A stretch of 64,000 nt of DNA from Leptobacterium flavescens (GTDB lineage: Bacteria > Bacteroidota > Bacteroidia > Flavobacteriales > Flavobacteriaceae), in the NCBI RefSeq assembly GCF_010671605.1, contig NZ_JAABOO010000002.1, forward strand, positions 968,065 to 1,032,064. The letters are read 5' to 3'. Position numbers and translations under genes: made by a program. The notes beneath the pieces were generated by a model. It was not told where the DNA came from, did no database searches, and was given only the letters and a program-made list of their open reading frames with translations. Shown here piece by piece: positions 46,217 through 55,074 of this stretch; the first letter of the stretch is position 1, and the number at the start of each line of letters is the position of its first letter.

Positions 46217-46429
46217 CTAAACTTCATCTTCCGGGGGCTCCTGATTTCCTTTTACAAGCTTCGAGCTAACACCGTACAAACCGTACATAATGAGTACAAA
46301 ACCCACAATTTTAACATAAATCCCTCTGGTTTCTTCCGCCCATTTTACAGTAAAAAGTAGTCCCGCTCCAACAACAATACATAAAAAATACAGTATTTTA
46401 CCCGTATTTTCTTTCGATAATCGATTCAT
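46217..46429 (-). CDS. Small two-span membrane protein
   Basis: 70 residues with two predicted membrane spans (about 10-25 and 36-54) and an acidic tail (GNQEPPEDEV). No family recognised. A -7 box lies 34 bp upstream, and the Smr gene follows 20 bp after its stop, so the two are probably transcribed together. It diverges from the T9SS protein gene. Confidence 0.6.
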   Translation of the reverse strand: MNRLSKENTGKILYFLCIVVGAGLLFTVKWAEETRGIYVKIVGFVLIMYGLYGVSSKLVKGNQEPPEDEV

Positions 46430-46462
46430 TTAGCCGTTTTTAGATTAAAGTTTGTACTTTTA

Positions 46463-46470
46463 CAAATGTA
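46463..46470 (-). promoter_or_regulatory. Bacteroidota -7 box for the 70-residue membrane protein
   Basis: TACATTTG on the minus strand matches TAnnTTTG. A plus-strand near-match, TACTTTTA (46455-46462), may serve the divergent T9SS gene, so the two promoters would nearly touch. Confidence 0.5.
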
Positions 46471-46497
46471 AATGAATTGAACTTAACCTTCAATACC

Positions 46498-48498
46498 ATG
46501 AAAAAATTAGTACTTATAGCCCTATTAGTTACTAGTTATAGTTATGGACAACTATACGTTAGTAATGGTTCTTATGTGTATGTGAACAACCAACAGATTT
46601 TCGTTGGTGACTTCGGCAATGCCGCTGCAGATATTGAACTTCAAGGAACGGCCAGCGATTATACCCAGGCCAATAACGGTTTTATCTTTCTAAGAAATGA
46701 AGGGATGCTTTTTCAGACAACCTCTGCAAACAGCACCGCCAACATTGGAGCAGGTAAAATATCCCTGCATCAGGAAGGAACTGCCGATGAATACGATTAC
46801 AATTACTGGAGTAGCCCGGTGCACGATCCGCAAGGCACTAATTTCAACACTACTATAGGGTTTTATGACCCTAACAGTGGTAACGATCTTAGTCCTACGG
46901 TGGCCACACTTTTAGCTCCTGGTGCTCAGAACGGGAATAACTCTCCTCTCCAGATCGCATCTAAATGGATATATCAATACGCTCAGGGAACCTCAACTGC
47001 AGGTTTTACCTTTGTGGGAAGTTCTGATGTTTCCGGTATAACACTGGCACCCGGAACCGGTTTTACTATGAAGGGAACCAACGGATCCGGATCCAATCAG
47101 CAATACGATTTCAGAGGAAGACCTAATACAGGTGATATTAATGTGGCTGTTGTAGCCAACGATTATACCCTGGTAGGAAATCCTTATCCGTCTGCTATGG
47201 ATCTGCAGGCCTTTTTACAGGATGCAGACAATAGTGAAATAAACGGAGAAGCCTATTTCTGGCAACAAGACAGAACTACCAATTCTCATGAAATTACAGA
47301 TTATGTGGGAGGGTACGGAACTTATGTACCGATTGGAGGTTCAGGAGGAGAAGGTGTATTTACACCTGCAACCTTTACAGATATAAATGAGGATGGTACG
47401 GCTGACGGACCTGGTGTAGGGACAGGAAGCAATGTTCCAAGGCAAATTATTCCTGTATCTCAGGGGTTCTTTGTATTTGCTACTTCTACAGGGCAGGTTA
47501 CCTTTAAGAACAGTCATAGAGTATTTGTACAGGAAAGTTCAGGGAACAGTGAGTTTCAGCGTATCATTGATGACAGTAAATTTATTTCAGGAACTGCTTC
47601 CAATACAAATAGTACAGCAAACAATACCAAAAAAGGTTCATCTATAGATACTCCGATGACTTACGGAACTACCGAAGATGAAACCGGTATTAATCCTCAT
47701 GCGGATAACTCATTATTGAGATTCAATGTAAAAATTGCTGAAGATAACCTTATAAAGCCAATGGCTCTTTCTTTTGTACAAGGAACCACAGATGGTGTGG
47801 ACCGAGGTGCAGACGGTATAGATATTTCCGGTTTAAGGAATAATGCCTACTGGCCTATTGAAGGTAAGAACTATGTTATCCAGGCAACTACTTTTGCTGC
47901 TGACAAGCAGATCCCGATAGGTTTCTATGTAAGCAATCAATCTACTTTTGAGATTGCTGTTAGTCAAAAAGACAATTTTAATGAAAATGTTTCCATTTAC
48001 TTTTACGATAAGGAAAGTGGAGCTGCTTATGACATTACTGATAACTCTTATCAGATTACACTGGAAGCAGGGCAATACGATAATCGTTTTACCATCAGGT
48101 TCCTGAAGAACCCTGTTGCAGACGACGATAATGATACTACTGGTGATCCGGTAAGTGAAGACGATACAGCAGGTAACGATGACACTACAGGAGATGAAGA
48201 TGGAGATCCTACCGATGACGATGTAATAAGCGAGGATCTGGAAGATAACGGACCCGTTGAGTTTAATGCTTTCCAGGATAATGTAAACAAGCTTTTAACT
48301 CTTGAAAACCCTGGATTGACAATTAATTCTGTAACCCTGTATGATGTTGCCGGAAAAATATTATTCAACGATACAAGGAACAGTACTGATCGTTTAATTA
48401 CTTATGGTACTTCTCAGTACACTACAGGTGTTTATATTGTTAATGTTACATTTGCTGATAACTCGATAATCACCAAGAAAATAGCTATAAACAATTAA
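46498..48498 (+). CDS. T9SS-secreted surface protein with type A sorting domain
   Basis: 666 residues from ATG 46498 (signal LVLIALLVTSYSYGQ). The body is a beta-rich extracellular region typical of Flavobacteriaceae surface proteins (YDYNYWSSPVHDP, YTLVGNPYPSAMD). A Cys-free, Asp-rich stretch (about 545-595) resembles calcium-binding TSP3-like linkers. The end (VEFNAFQDNVNKLL...TTGVYIVNVTF...KKIAINN) is the T9SS type A sorting domain. It is presumably exported to the cell surface. Its stop overlaps the next gene's ATG by 1 base, tying it to four small membrane genes. Confidence 0.87.
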   Translation: MKKLVLIALLVTSYSYGQLYVSNGSYVYVNNQQIFVGDFGNAAADIELQGTASDYTQANNGFIFLRNEGMLFQTTSANSTANIGAGKISLHQEGTADEYDYNYWSSPVHDPQGTNFNTTIGFYDPNSGNDLSPTVATLLAPGAQNGNNSPLQIASKWIYQYAQGTSTAGFTFVGSSDVSGITLAPGTGFTMKGTNGSGSNQQYDFRGRPNTGDINVAVVANDYTLVGNPYPSAMDLQAFLQDADNSEINGEAYFWQQDRTTNSHEITDYVGGYGTYVPIGGSGGEGVFTPATFTDINEDGTADGPGVGTGSNVPRQIIPVSQGFFVFATSTGQVTFKNSHRVFVQESSGNSEFQRIIDDSKFISGTASNTNSTANNTKKGSSIDTPMTYGTTEDETGINPHADNSLLRFNVKIAEDNLIKPMALSFVQGTTDGVDRGADGIDISGLRNNAYWPIEGKNYVIQATTFAADKQIPIGFYVSNQSTFEIAVSQKDNFNENVSIYFYDKESGAAYDITDNSYQITLEAGQYDNRFTIRFLKNPVADDDNDTTGDPVSEDDTAGNDDTTGDEDGDPTDDDVISEDLEDNGPVEFNAFQDNVNKLLTLENPGLTINSVTLYDVAGKILFNDTRNSTDRLITYGTSQYTTGVYIVNVTFADNSIITKKIAINN

Positions 48499-48800
48499 TG
48501 ATATTATCGTATAAACTCGAGGACTATATGCTTCCATGCCTTAATAAAAGGTGGTTCGGCGTAGAGTGCCCGGGTTGCGGATTACAAAGATCGGTGGCAT
48601 ATCTCTTTAAAGGAGATTTTGCCGCCGCTTTTTATGTATACCCCGCTATTTATACACTTATTCTTTTAGCGGGCTTTCTATTTCTTAACCTGTTTATTAA
48701 ATTCAGGTATCAAAATATTATCAAGATAAGCCTGATATCATTAAATATTTTGATTATTTTGGTAAGCTATTTTATTAAACTACACCGTATAACTAACTAA
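48498..48800 (+). CDS. DUF2752 small membrane protein, copy 1
   Basis: 100 residues. The DUF2752 motif CPGCGLQRS lies near residue 24, with CLNKRWFGVE before it. Two membrane spans follow (YVYPAIYTLILLAGFLFLNL; IIKISLISLNILIILVSYF). The paired cysteines suggest metal binding or redox; the function of the family is unknown. The ATG overlaps the stop of the T9SS gene (TAATG), and a CCC-motif gene starts 9 bp later. Confidence 0.85.
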   Translation: MILSYKLEDYMLPCLNKRWFGVECPGCGLQRSVAYLFKGDFAAAFYVYPAIYTLILLAGFLFLNLFIKFRYQNIIKISLISLNILIILVSYFIKLHRITN

Positions 48801-48809
48801 TATCTCTAT

Positions 48810-49127
48810 ATGGAACAACAAAAGTTACCCAATTCAACGCTCATTTTAGTACTCGGAATAAGCTCTATTATATTGTGTTGTTGTTGGGGAATTGGAGGGC
48901 TCGCATCTGCTATTGCCCTGATCCTGGCTGCCAAAGCCACAAAGCTTTACAAAGAAAACCCGGATATGTATTCCGATTACAAAAATGTAAAGACCGGAAA
49001 GATACTGGCCATAATAGGGATCGTGTTTTTTGTTATTTATATAGCAACGGTTATTTATATAAGAGTAGTGATCGGAGCAGATGAGTTCAGGGAAATGATG
49101 GAGGAATTTATAGAACAAAATCAATAA
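48810..49127 (+). CDS. CCC-motif small membrane protein
   Basis: 105 residues. Membrane span 1 contains the run of cysteines that names the family (SSIILCCCWGIGG). Span 2 is at about 65-88 (ILAIIGIVFFVIYIATVIYI), with a charged loop between (KATKLYKENPDMYSDYKNVKTGK). The layout is close to the CD225/dispanin fold, and the next gene is a clear CD225 member. Function unknown. The cysteines may be lipidated or bind metal, which is an inference. Confidence 0.8.
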   Translation: MEQQKLPNSTLILVLGISSIILCCCWGIGGLASAIALILAAKATKLYKENPDMYSDYKNVKTGKILAIIGIVFFVIYIATVIYIRVVIGADEFREMMEEFIEQNQ

Positions 49128-49160
49128 TTAATCTGAATAATCAAATAAACTATTTTATAT

Positions 49161-49433
49161 ATGGAAACTAATAAACCACCAAGACCCAATAACTATTTGG
49201 CACTGGCTATAATCAGTACCATTCTTTGTTGTTTAATTCCGGGGATCGTAAGTATCGTCTACTCCACTAAAGTAAATACCGAATATGACAACGGAAATTA
49301 CGAAGGAGCAGTAACTGCTTCCAAAAATGCAAAGACCTGGGGAATAGTTGCAATTGCTGCTGCTGCTCTGGGTTGGATTATTTATGTAGCAATTTTCGGT
49401 TTTGCAATTTTAGGAGGTCTTGCGAACTCTTAA
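49161..49433 (+). CDS. CD225/dispanin-family membrane protein
   Basis: 90 residues. Features of CD225 (the interferon-induced transmembrane family): PPRPNNYLALAIISTILCCLIPGIVSIVYSTKVN, a loop with a small-residue helix (GAVTASKNAKTWGI), then a second span. The double cysteine after the first helix half is the palmitoylation site in eukaryotic relatives. Bacterial members have no settled function. It is flanked by CCC-motif and DUF2752 genes; the next gene overlaps its end by 14 bp. Confidence 0.85.
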   Translation: METNKPPRPNNYLALAIISTILCCLIPGIVSIVYSTKVNTEYDNGNYEGAVTASKNAKTWGIVAIAAAALGWIIYVAIFGFAILGGLANS

Positions 49434-49830
49434 AAATATCTTATATATAATAGGAGGGATAGCAATTGTTTATTTGTTATCCCTTTATTATTCTCACGAC
49501 CCCTCTCAGGAGGAGTCATTCTTTCCCAAATGTCCTTTTTATCATATTACAGGCTATTACTGTGCCGGTTGTGGTAGTCAAAGAGCCTTACACGACCTGC
49601 TTCACCTCAGATTCCTGGATGTTATAAAGCAAAACCTGCTCTTTATTCCTGCAGTTTTAGTTTTTGTGTATCACTACAGTATCGTATTTATGGAAAAGAG
49701 GACAGGAAATACCTATAAAAACCTCCTCTATCACCCCAGGGCACCTTGGGTAGTACTCGCTGTTATTGGCGGATTCTGGATCCTGAGGAATGTTGACATT
49801 TACCCTTTCAATCTCCTGGCACCTAATTAA
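49420..49830 (+). CDS. DUF2752 membrane protein, copy 2
   Basis: 136 residues from TTG 49420, overlapping the CD225 gene by 14 bp; AGGAGGT precedes the TTG but is probably codons of the upstream gene. It has an N-terminal span (LYIIGGIAIVYLLSLYY), then FPKCPFYHITGYYCAGCGSQRALHDLLH with the DUF2752 CxGCGxxRA motif, and two further spans. It has more cysteines and histidines around the motif than copy 1. The function is unknown. It closes the run of four small membrane genes. Confidence 0.83.
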   Translation: MRTLKNILYIIGGIAIVYLLSLYYSHDPSQEESFFPKCPFYHITGYYCAGCGSQRALHDLLHLRFLDVIKQNLLFIPAVLVFVYHYSIVFMEKRTGNTYKNLLYHPRAPWVVLAVIGGFWILRNVDIYPFNLLAPN

Positions 49831-49837
49831 GATTTAG

Positions 49838-49855
49838 TCCCGATAGCTATCGGGA
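49838..49855. repeat. 18-bp perfect palindrome
   Basis: TCCCGATAGCTATCGGGA reads the same on both strands and lies 8 bp after the last DUF2752 stop. It has no T-run, so it is a weak terminator at best. I have seen the same palindrome often between genes in Bacteroidota genomes. Confidence 0.7.
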
Positions 49856-50014
49856 TTGAGATACGAGTATAGAGATGTGAGTTATAATTGTTTCATCTCA
49901 ATACGTAATACTCATATCTATGTGCCGGATATTTCGTGAATCAAAACCTGTCCAAATAAAAAAACTAACCCTGATCGGATTAGTTTTTCTGTTTCTTATT
50001 ATTTATAAACCTCT

Positions 50015-51262
50015 CTATTTAGGTTCGAACTCTTTTAAAGTCTTAACAATAATAGATACGCAATCCAGCAATTGCTCTCTGTTCATCACCAGTGGTGGTG
50101 CAAAGCGAATGATATTTCCGTGAGTTGGTTTGGCCAGTAAGCCATTTTCCTTTAAAGCCACACAGATATTCCATGCGGTCTCACTTTCTTCCGTATCATT
50201 GATCACTATAGCATTCAGCAAACCTTTACCTCTTACCAGTCGTACAATATCACTTCCTTCAATATATTTGTTGAGTTCCTCTCTGAAAAGAATTCCCAGT
50301 TGCTCGGCATTATCGGCTAGTTGCTCATCTTTAATTACATCCAGAGCTGCCATAGCTACCGCAGCAGCTACCGGATTCCCTCCAAAAGTAGATCCGTGAT
50401 TTCCTGGCTTGATCACATTCATAATATTGTCGTTTGCCAATACTGCAGATACCGGGTACACTCCTCCTGAGATCGCTTTCCCAAGGATCAGTACATCAGG
50501 CGTAACTTCTTCGTGGTCTACTGCCAGCAGTTTTCCGGTTCTCGCTATTCCGGTCTGAACTTCATCAGCAATAAACAGGACATCATGCGCTTCACAAAGG
50601 GCTTTAGCTTTCGTTAAAAATCCTTCAGAAGGTACATAAACCCCTGCTTCTCCCTGAATAGGTTCCACCAGGAATCCGGCTACATTTTTATTGTTTTCCA
50701 GAGCGTTTTCAAGAGCTTCCAGATTATCGTATTCTATCTTGATAAATCCGTCGGTATAAGGTCCGAAATTCTTTCTTGCTATCGGATCGTTAGAAAAAGA
50801 AATAATAGTAGTTGTTCTTCCGTGGAAGTTATTCTCACAAACAACTATCTGTGCTTCATTTTCATGGATCCCTTTCTTCTCATACGCCCATTTTCTACAT
50901 AGCTTGATCGCTGTTTCCACCGCCTCAGCTCCTGTATTCATAGGTAATAACTTATCGAAGCCGAAATACTCACTTGCGTATTTCTCATATCTCCCCAACA
51001 TATCATTATAAAATGCTCTGGAGGTTAGGGTAAGCTTTTGTGCCTGCTCTACCATTGCTCCTACGATCTTAGGGTGGCAATGCCCCTGGTTAACTGCCGA
51101 ATAGGCCGAAAGGAAATCGTAATATTTTTTTCCTTCCACATCCCATACGTATACACCTTCTCCTTTGCTTAATACAACCGGTAGCGGATGATAGTTATGA
51201 GCTCCATACTGATTTTCCAATGCGATGGCATCCTGTGATGTTAATTGATCTAAAACTGCCAT
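50015..51262 (-). CDS. rocD: Ornithine aminotransferase
   Basis: 415 residues. Signatures: [73 protein letters not shown], the PLP lysine in [17 protein letters not shown], and [17 protein letters not shown]. [21 protein letters not shown] residues fit ornithine-oxo-acid transaminase over acetylornithine enzymes. It makes glutamate-5-semialdehyde from ornithine in the arginine-proline route. A single minus-strand gene, convergent with the DUF2752 cluster. Confidence 0.93.
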   Translation of the reverse strand: MAVLDQLTSQDAIALENQYGAHNYHPLPVVLSKGEGVYVWDVEGKKYYDFLSAYSAVNQGHCHPKIVGAMVEQAQKLTLTSRAFYNDMLGRYEKYASEYFGFDKLLPMNTGAEAVETAIKLCRKWAYEKKGIHENEAQIVVCENNFHGRTTTIISFSNDPIARKNFGPYTDGFIKIEYDNLEALENALENNKNVAGFLVEPIQGEAGVYVPSEGFLTKAKALCEAHDVLFIADEVQTGIARTGKLLAVDHEEVTPDVLILGKAISGGVYPVSAVLANDNIMNVIKPGNHGSTFGGNPVAAAVAMAALDVIKDEQLADNAEQLGILFREELNKYIEGSDIVRLVRGKGLLNAIVINDTEESETAWNICVALKENGLLAKPTHGNIIRFAPPLVMNREQLLDCVSIIVKTLKEFEPK

Positions 51263-51378
51263 TTTTAATTATTTTTAGAATAAACATTAGCAATTCCTTC
51301 TTGTCGGAGAGAAATCATCCATCGAAGAGAGCGCAAATTACTAAATATTGGCCTATTTAACAGTATAGAAATTAATAT

Positions 51379-51765
51379 TTATTGATCGGACTTCTTAGCT
51401 ATTACCGAAAGCTGGAACTCTACTCTTTTAATCTCTCTCAGGATATCGTTCTTATCCATTTGCATCCAAACATAAAGCTTTAGCATACTTACCATCAGTG
51501 CGGAGAAAAGTACTCCCAATGACCATCTGATAAGCTCATTGGTATTCTCTGTATTAAACAATTGTATGGCACAGTAAACAGCAAATCCAACAGCGGTAAG
51601 GCTAACGATATTCATGATAATTACCAGCCATCCCATTTTTCCTTTAAAGACATCGCCCAATTTTTCAAAAAGGTTCAGTTCTTCCAGTTCTTCATAAAAC
51701 TCAGCCTCTTCCCTGGTTAATGCCTCCTTTATTATCTCATCGATTTTCTCCATGTCTTTTTTCAT
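51379..51765 (-). CDS. DUF6768-like two-span membrane protein
   Basis: 128 residues. A charged, acidic N-terminus (IDEIIKEALTREEAEFYEELEELN) is followed by two spans (about 44-68, WLVIIMNIVSLTAVGFAVYC; about 78-98) and a basic C-terminus (MDKNDILREIKRVEFQLSVIAKK). I take it as DUF6768-like. It overlaps the sigma gene by 4 bp (ATGA), so the two are translationally coupled, and it is a candidate anti-sigma factor for it; that is an inference. Confidence 0.72.
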   Translation of the reverse strand: MKKDMEKIDEIIKEALTREEAEFYEELEELNLFEKLGDVFKGKMGWLVIIMNIVSLTAVGFAVYCAIQLFNTENTNELIRWSLGVLFSALMVSMLKLYVWMQMDKNDILREIKRVEFQLSVIAKKSDQ

Positions 51766-52313
51766 CTCTTATGTTTTTTAAGTATTAGTTTTAATTTTTC
51801 CCTCGCGTGAAATAAACGCGATTTTACCGTCCCGACAGATACATTCAGGATCTTGCTTATCTCCTTCATGCTATGCGATTCTACATAAAACAAATTGAGG
51901 ATCAGCTGCTGATGGGCCGGTAATTCTTTTATAGCCTTTAAGATTAACAGAGTGACGTCTTCTTCAGGATCCTCCTTATCCGACGAATTTTCCTCCTGTA
52001 AATAAATATGCTCCTTTTTACGGGTGTTTTCTCTGGAATTCTTTTTGATCCAGTCTAATGATTTCCGGTTAACTACTGTCCGTATCCAGCTTCCAAAACT
52101 GTTAGGGTCACGAAGGAGATACAGTTTGTTCATAGCTGTTCCCCAACTGTCCTGAACAATATCTTTAGCGGTATCCATATCTTTGGTATACCAGAAGGCC
52201 TGCCTGCATAAGCGGTGATGCCATCGCTTTACAAGTAAGTTCATGGCATTTTTGTTTCCTGCCTGGTATTGCAAAACCAGTAAAGCGTCAAATATATGTT
52301 CTGCTTTATTCAT
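51762..52313 (-). CDS. ECF-type RNA polymerase sigma factor
   Basis: 183 residues. Region 2 is at about 20-90 (MDTAKDIVQDSWGTAMNKL, SFGSWIRTVVNRKSLDWIKK), and region 4 at about 120-180 (LPAHQQLILNLFYVESHSMKEISKILNVSVGTVKSRLFHAREKL). It differs from the sigma factor at 10156. A DUF6768-like membrane gene overlaps its end by 4 bp, giving a simple sigma/membrane regulator pair. No target promoter could be identified. Confidence 0.9.
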   Translation of the reverse strand: MNKAEHIFDALLVLQYQAGNKNAMNLLVKRWHHRLCRQAFWYTKDMDTAKDIVQDSWGTAMNKLYLLRDPNSFGSWIRTVVNRKSLDWIKKNSRENTRKKEHIYLQEENSSDKEDPEEDVTLLILKAIKELPAHQQLILNLFYVESHSMKEISKILNVSVGTVKSRLFHAREKLKLILKKHKR

Positions 52314-52426
52314 TCGTTTGTCTACTCTAAGGACGCCATAGTTATAAAAAGGTTCATTTTATTCTTAATTTTTTCTCTTTTTCTAAAGATAATTTGATTT
52401 CCCATTATTTATATGATTGCGATTCC

Positions 52427-52434
52427 TATTTTTG
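52427..52434 (+). promoter_or_regulatory. Bacteroidota -7 box for rlmD
   Basis: TATTTTTG, then CGCT and the ATG at 52439. The expected start point falls on or next to the start codon, so the mRNA may be leaderless. It also excludes the frame's earlier ATG at 52394. Confidence 0.6.
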
Positions 52435-52438
52435 CGCT

Positions 52439-53848
52439 ATGCCAAGGAAAAACAGAAGACAGGTTTTTGAAAAAGTAACCGTAACAGATGCGGGAGCTAA
52501 GGGAAAGAGTATAGCGAAGGCCCCTGACGGGAGAGTCATTTTTATTTCCAATGCAGTGCCCGGCGATGTGGTAGATGTGCAGACAACCAAGAAAAGGAGA
52601 GCGTATTTTGAGGCCAAGGCCGTACACTTTCACGAATATTCCGATAAAAGGACTGCTCCGGTTTGTGAACATTTTGGTGTTTGCGGCGGATGCAAATGGC
52701 AGCATATGGCCTATGAGCATCAATTGTTTTATAAGCAGAATGAAGTACAAAATAACCTTTTAAGGATAGGCGGATTGGAACTTCCGGAAATGACCCCGAT
52801 CCTGGGTTCGGAAAAAAAGTATTTCTACCGGAATAAAATGGAATTTTCATTTTCCAACAGCCGCTGGCTCACGCCTGAAGAAATTGCAAGTGATGAGGAT
52901 CTGGGCGACAGGAATGCACTGGGTTTTCATATTCCCGGAATGTGGGACAAGATCCTCGATATTAAAAAGTGTCATCTTCAGGAAGATCCTTCTAACAGTA
53001 TCAGGCTGGAGATCCGGTCCTTTGCTCTTAACAACGATCTTTCCTTCTTTGATCCGAGAAATCAAAACGGACTTCTTAGAACGGTAATGATCCGTACCAG
53101 CTCTACAGGAGAGATCATGGTAGTGATACAATTCTTTGAAGATCACAAGGAAAAAAGAGAAGCGCTTTTAGAGCATTTAAAAGAGTGTTTTCCGGAGATC
53201 ACATCTCTTCAGTTTGTGATCAACCAGAAACAAAACGATACTATTTACGATCAGGAGGTTATCTGTTATGCTGGTAGAGACCATATCTTCGAAGAAATGG
53301 AAGGTCTTAAATTTAAGATCAATGCGAAGTCCTTTTACCAGACCAATTCAGATCAGGCTTACGAGCTCTATAAAGTTGCCAGGGATTTTGCCGGTTTAAC
53401 CGGGGAAGAACTGGTGTACGACCTTTATACGGGAACAGGTACGATTGCCCAGTTTGTTGCATCAAAAGCAAAAAAGGTTGTGGGAGTGGAAGCCGTTCCG
53501 GAAGCTATTGAAGATGCCAGGGTAAATGCACAATTAAACCAGATAGATAACGTTGAGTTTTATGTGGGAGATATGAAAAATGTGTTTAATAAGGATTTCA
53601 TACAAACTCACGGAACCCCCGATCTTATTATCACCGACCCTCCAAGAGATGGTATGCATAAAGATGTTGTACAACAAATTTTAAATATTCTCCCTTCCAA
53701 AGTGGTTTACGTAAGTTGTAATAGTGCAACCCAGGCAAGAGACCTGGCTTTAATGGACGATTTTTACAAGGTGAGCCGGGTGCAGGCCGTAGATATGTTC
53801 CCGCAGACCCATCATGTAGAAAATGTTGTACTTTTGGAAAAGAGATAA
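52439..53848 (+). CDS. rlmD: 23S rRNA (uracil-5-)-methyltransferase, RlmD/RumA family
   Basis: 469 residues from ATG 52439. A TRAM domain comes first (KVTVTDAGAKGKSIAKAPDGRVIFI). The 4Fe-4S cysteines are CEHFGVCGGC and the later KKCHL. The SAM domain has DLYTGTGTIAQF and TDPPRDGMH. The catalytic Cys lies in YVSCNSATQARDL, where most relatives have SCNPAT. It methylates U1939, or a nearby uridine, of 23S rRNA. DUF6452 and DUF6048 genes follow, an order I know from other Flavobacteriaceae. Confidence 0.92.
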   Translation: MPRKNRRQVFEKVTVTDAGAKGKSIAKAPDGRVIFISNAVPGDVVDVQTTKKRRAYFEAKAVHFHEYSDKRTAPVCEHFGVCGGCKWQHMAYEHQLFYKQNEVQNNLLRIGGLELPEMTPILGSEKKYFYRNKMEFSFSNSRWLTPEEIASDEDLGDRNALGFHIPGMWDKILDIKKCHLQEDPSNSIRLEIRSFALNNDLSFFDPRNQNGLLRTVMIRTSSTGEIMVVIQFFEDHKEKREALLEHLKECFPEITSLQFVINQKQNDTIYDQEVICYAGRDHIFEEMEGLKFKINAKSFYQTNSDQAYELYKVARDFAGLTGEELVYDLYTGTGTIAQFVASKAKKVVGVEAVPEAIEDARVNAQLNQIDNVEFYVGDMKNVFNKDFIQTHGTPDLIITDPPRDGMHKDVVQQILNILPSKVVYVSCNSATQARDLALMDDFYKVSRVQAVDMFPQTHHVENVVLLEKR

Positions 53849-53869
53849 ATAAAAAGACAAATAAACGAA

Positions 53870-54376
53870 GTGAGAAAAATCATTAAATGGCCCCTGTGTA
53901 TTTTAGGCTTGCTAAGCGCACTTTATAGTTGCCAGCGCGACGATATATGCGGGGAAGTCGATCCTACTACTCCTCAGCTTATTATTCGCTTTTACGATAC
54001 AGATGATCCTACAGCCTTCAAGGAAGTAACTTCATTACGCGTCCTGACCGATGGAATTGAAACTCCTATTATAAACAGGCAGAATACAGATTCTATAGCT
54101 ATTCCACTACGTTCTTTCGCCACTTCCACTGCATTTACGATGATCATCGATTCTCAGGATGATGATCAGGGCATGGAAACCGGAAACTCCGATATTGTTA
54201 CTTTTAGTTATACACCAAATGAGGTATTTATTTCCAGGGGATGCGGTTTTATAATTAATTACGAAGAGTTAACAGGTTCCAGGGCTGATGATGCCGATAA
54301 CTGGATAGATACCATTACCATAATAAATTCTGTTGTTGAAAATGAAAATCAAGCTCATGTCCAAATATTTCATTAA
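53870..54376 (+). CDS. DUF6452-family lipoprotein
   Basis: 168 residues from GTG 53870. The lipoprotein signal is PLCILGLLSALYSC (Cys about 21). A short Cys-containing stretch CQRDDICGE follows, then a beta-rich domain (TPQLIIRFYDTDDPTAFKEV) and RGCGFIINYEEL near the end. I take it as DUF6452, a family of unknown function usually encoded beside RlmD and DUF6048, as here. The next gene starts inside its last 35 bp. Confidence 0.8.
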   Translation: MRKIIKWPLCILGLLSALYSCQRDDICGEVDPTTPQLIIRFYDTDDPTAFKEVTSLRVLTDGIETPIINRQNTDSIAIPLRSFATSTAFTMIIDSQDDDQGMETGNSDIVTFSYTPNEVFISRGCGFIINYEELTGSRADDADNWIDTITIINSVVENENQAHVQIFH

Positions 54377-55067
54377 TTCAATCCTCTTCTTTAGTTGTTG
54401 CTTTTTGTTTGCTCAGAATCAGACGGCAACAGACAGCGTGGTTTATAAAGAGAAATACGGACTGAGAATAGGTGTAGATATCAGCAAATTAATCAGGACC
54501 GGTTTTGATGAGAATTACAGCGGATTCGAATTGGTAGGTGATTATCGTGTAAGCAAGCGTTTTTTTGCAGCTGTAGAACTCGGAAATGAAGAGAATACAG
54601 TAGATGAGGACTTTTTTAATTTCACTTCAAAGGGTAGCTATATAAAAGTCGGGTTCGATTATAACACCTATGAAAACTGGTACGGGATGCAAAACTCTAT
54701 CTCCGCAGGTTTGCGCTACGGACTCAGCAGTTTTTCCCAAACGGTCAATAGCTTTACTATAAATAATCGAAATCAGTTTTTCGGAGAGGGAAATACACCA
54801 GGAACAACAGATGAAATTCTCAGAGAGTTTGACGGTTTAAGCTCGCAATGGATCGAAGCTGTATTTGCCATTAAAGCAGAGTTGTTTAACAATCTATATC
54901 TGGGGGCCAGTATACGCCTTAATTATTTACTCGGAGGGAAGGAAGAAGATATTTTCCCTAACCTGTGGTCTCCGGGTTTTAACAGAATCACTCAGGACAG
55001 TAAATTTGGTATCGGGTACAATTACAGCATTACCTACCTGATCCCTTTATACAAAACCAAGAAGTAA
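54342..55067 (+). CDS. DUF6048-family outer-membrane-type protein
   Basis: About 241 residues from ATG 54342, with ATG 54357 (MSKYFINSILFF) also possible. Signal peptide NSILFFSCCFLFAQ. The rest is alternating beta strands ending in aromatic residues (YGLRIGVDISKL, GFELVGDYRVSKRFFAAVELG, YLGASIRLNYLLGG), as in a small outer-membrane barrel. It overlaps DUF6452 by 35 bp, and the pair probably works together at the envelope, which is an inference. Confidence 0.8.
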   Translation: MKIKLMSKYFINSILFFSCCFLFAQNQTATDSVVYKEKYGLRIGVDISKLIRTGFDENYSGFELVGDYRVSKRFFAAVELGNEENTVDEDFFNFTSKGSYIKVGFDYNTYENWYGMQNSISAGLRYGLSSFSQTVNSFTINNRNQFFGEGNTPGTTDEILREFDGLSSQWIEAVFAIKAELFNNLYLGASIRLNYLLGGKEEDIFPNLWSPGFNRITQDSKFGIGYNYSITYLIPLYKTKK

Positions 55068-55074
55068 GCTTTAG

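Noticed and set aside
49411..49419. Shine-Dalgarno AGGAGGT before the second DUF2752 gene
   Set aside because: The bases code for the Gly-Gly-Leu end of the CD225 protein, and Bacteroidota ribosomes rarely use such a site, so it may be coincidence.
49920..50123. 67-residue plus-strand frame
   Set aside because: It overlaps the end of rocD on the opposite strand and has no start signal or family similarity.
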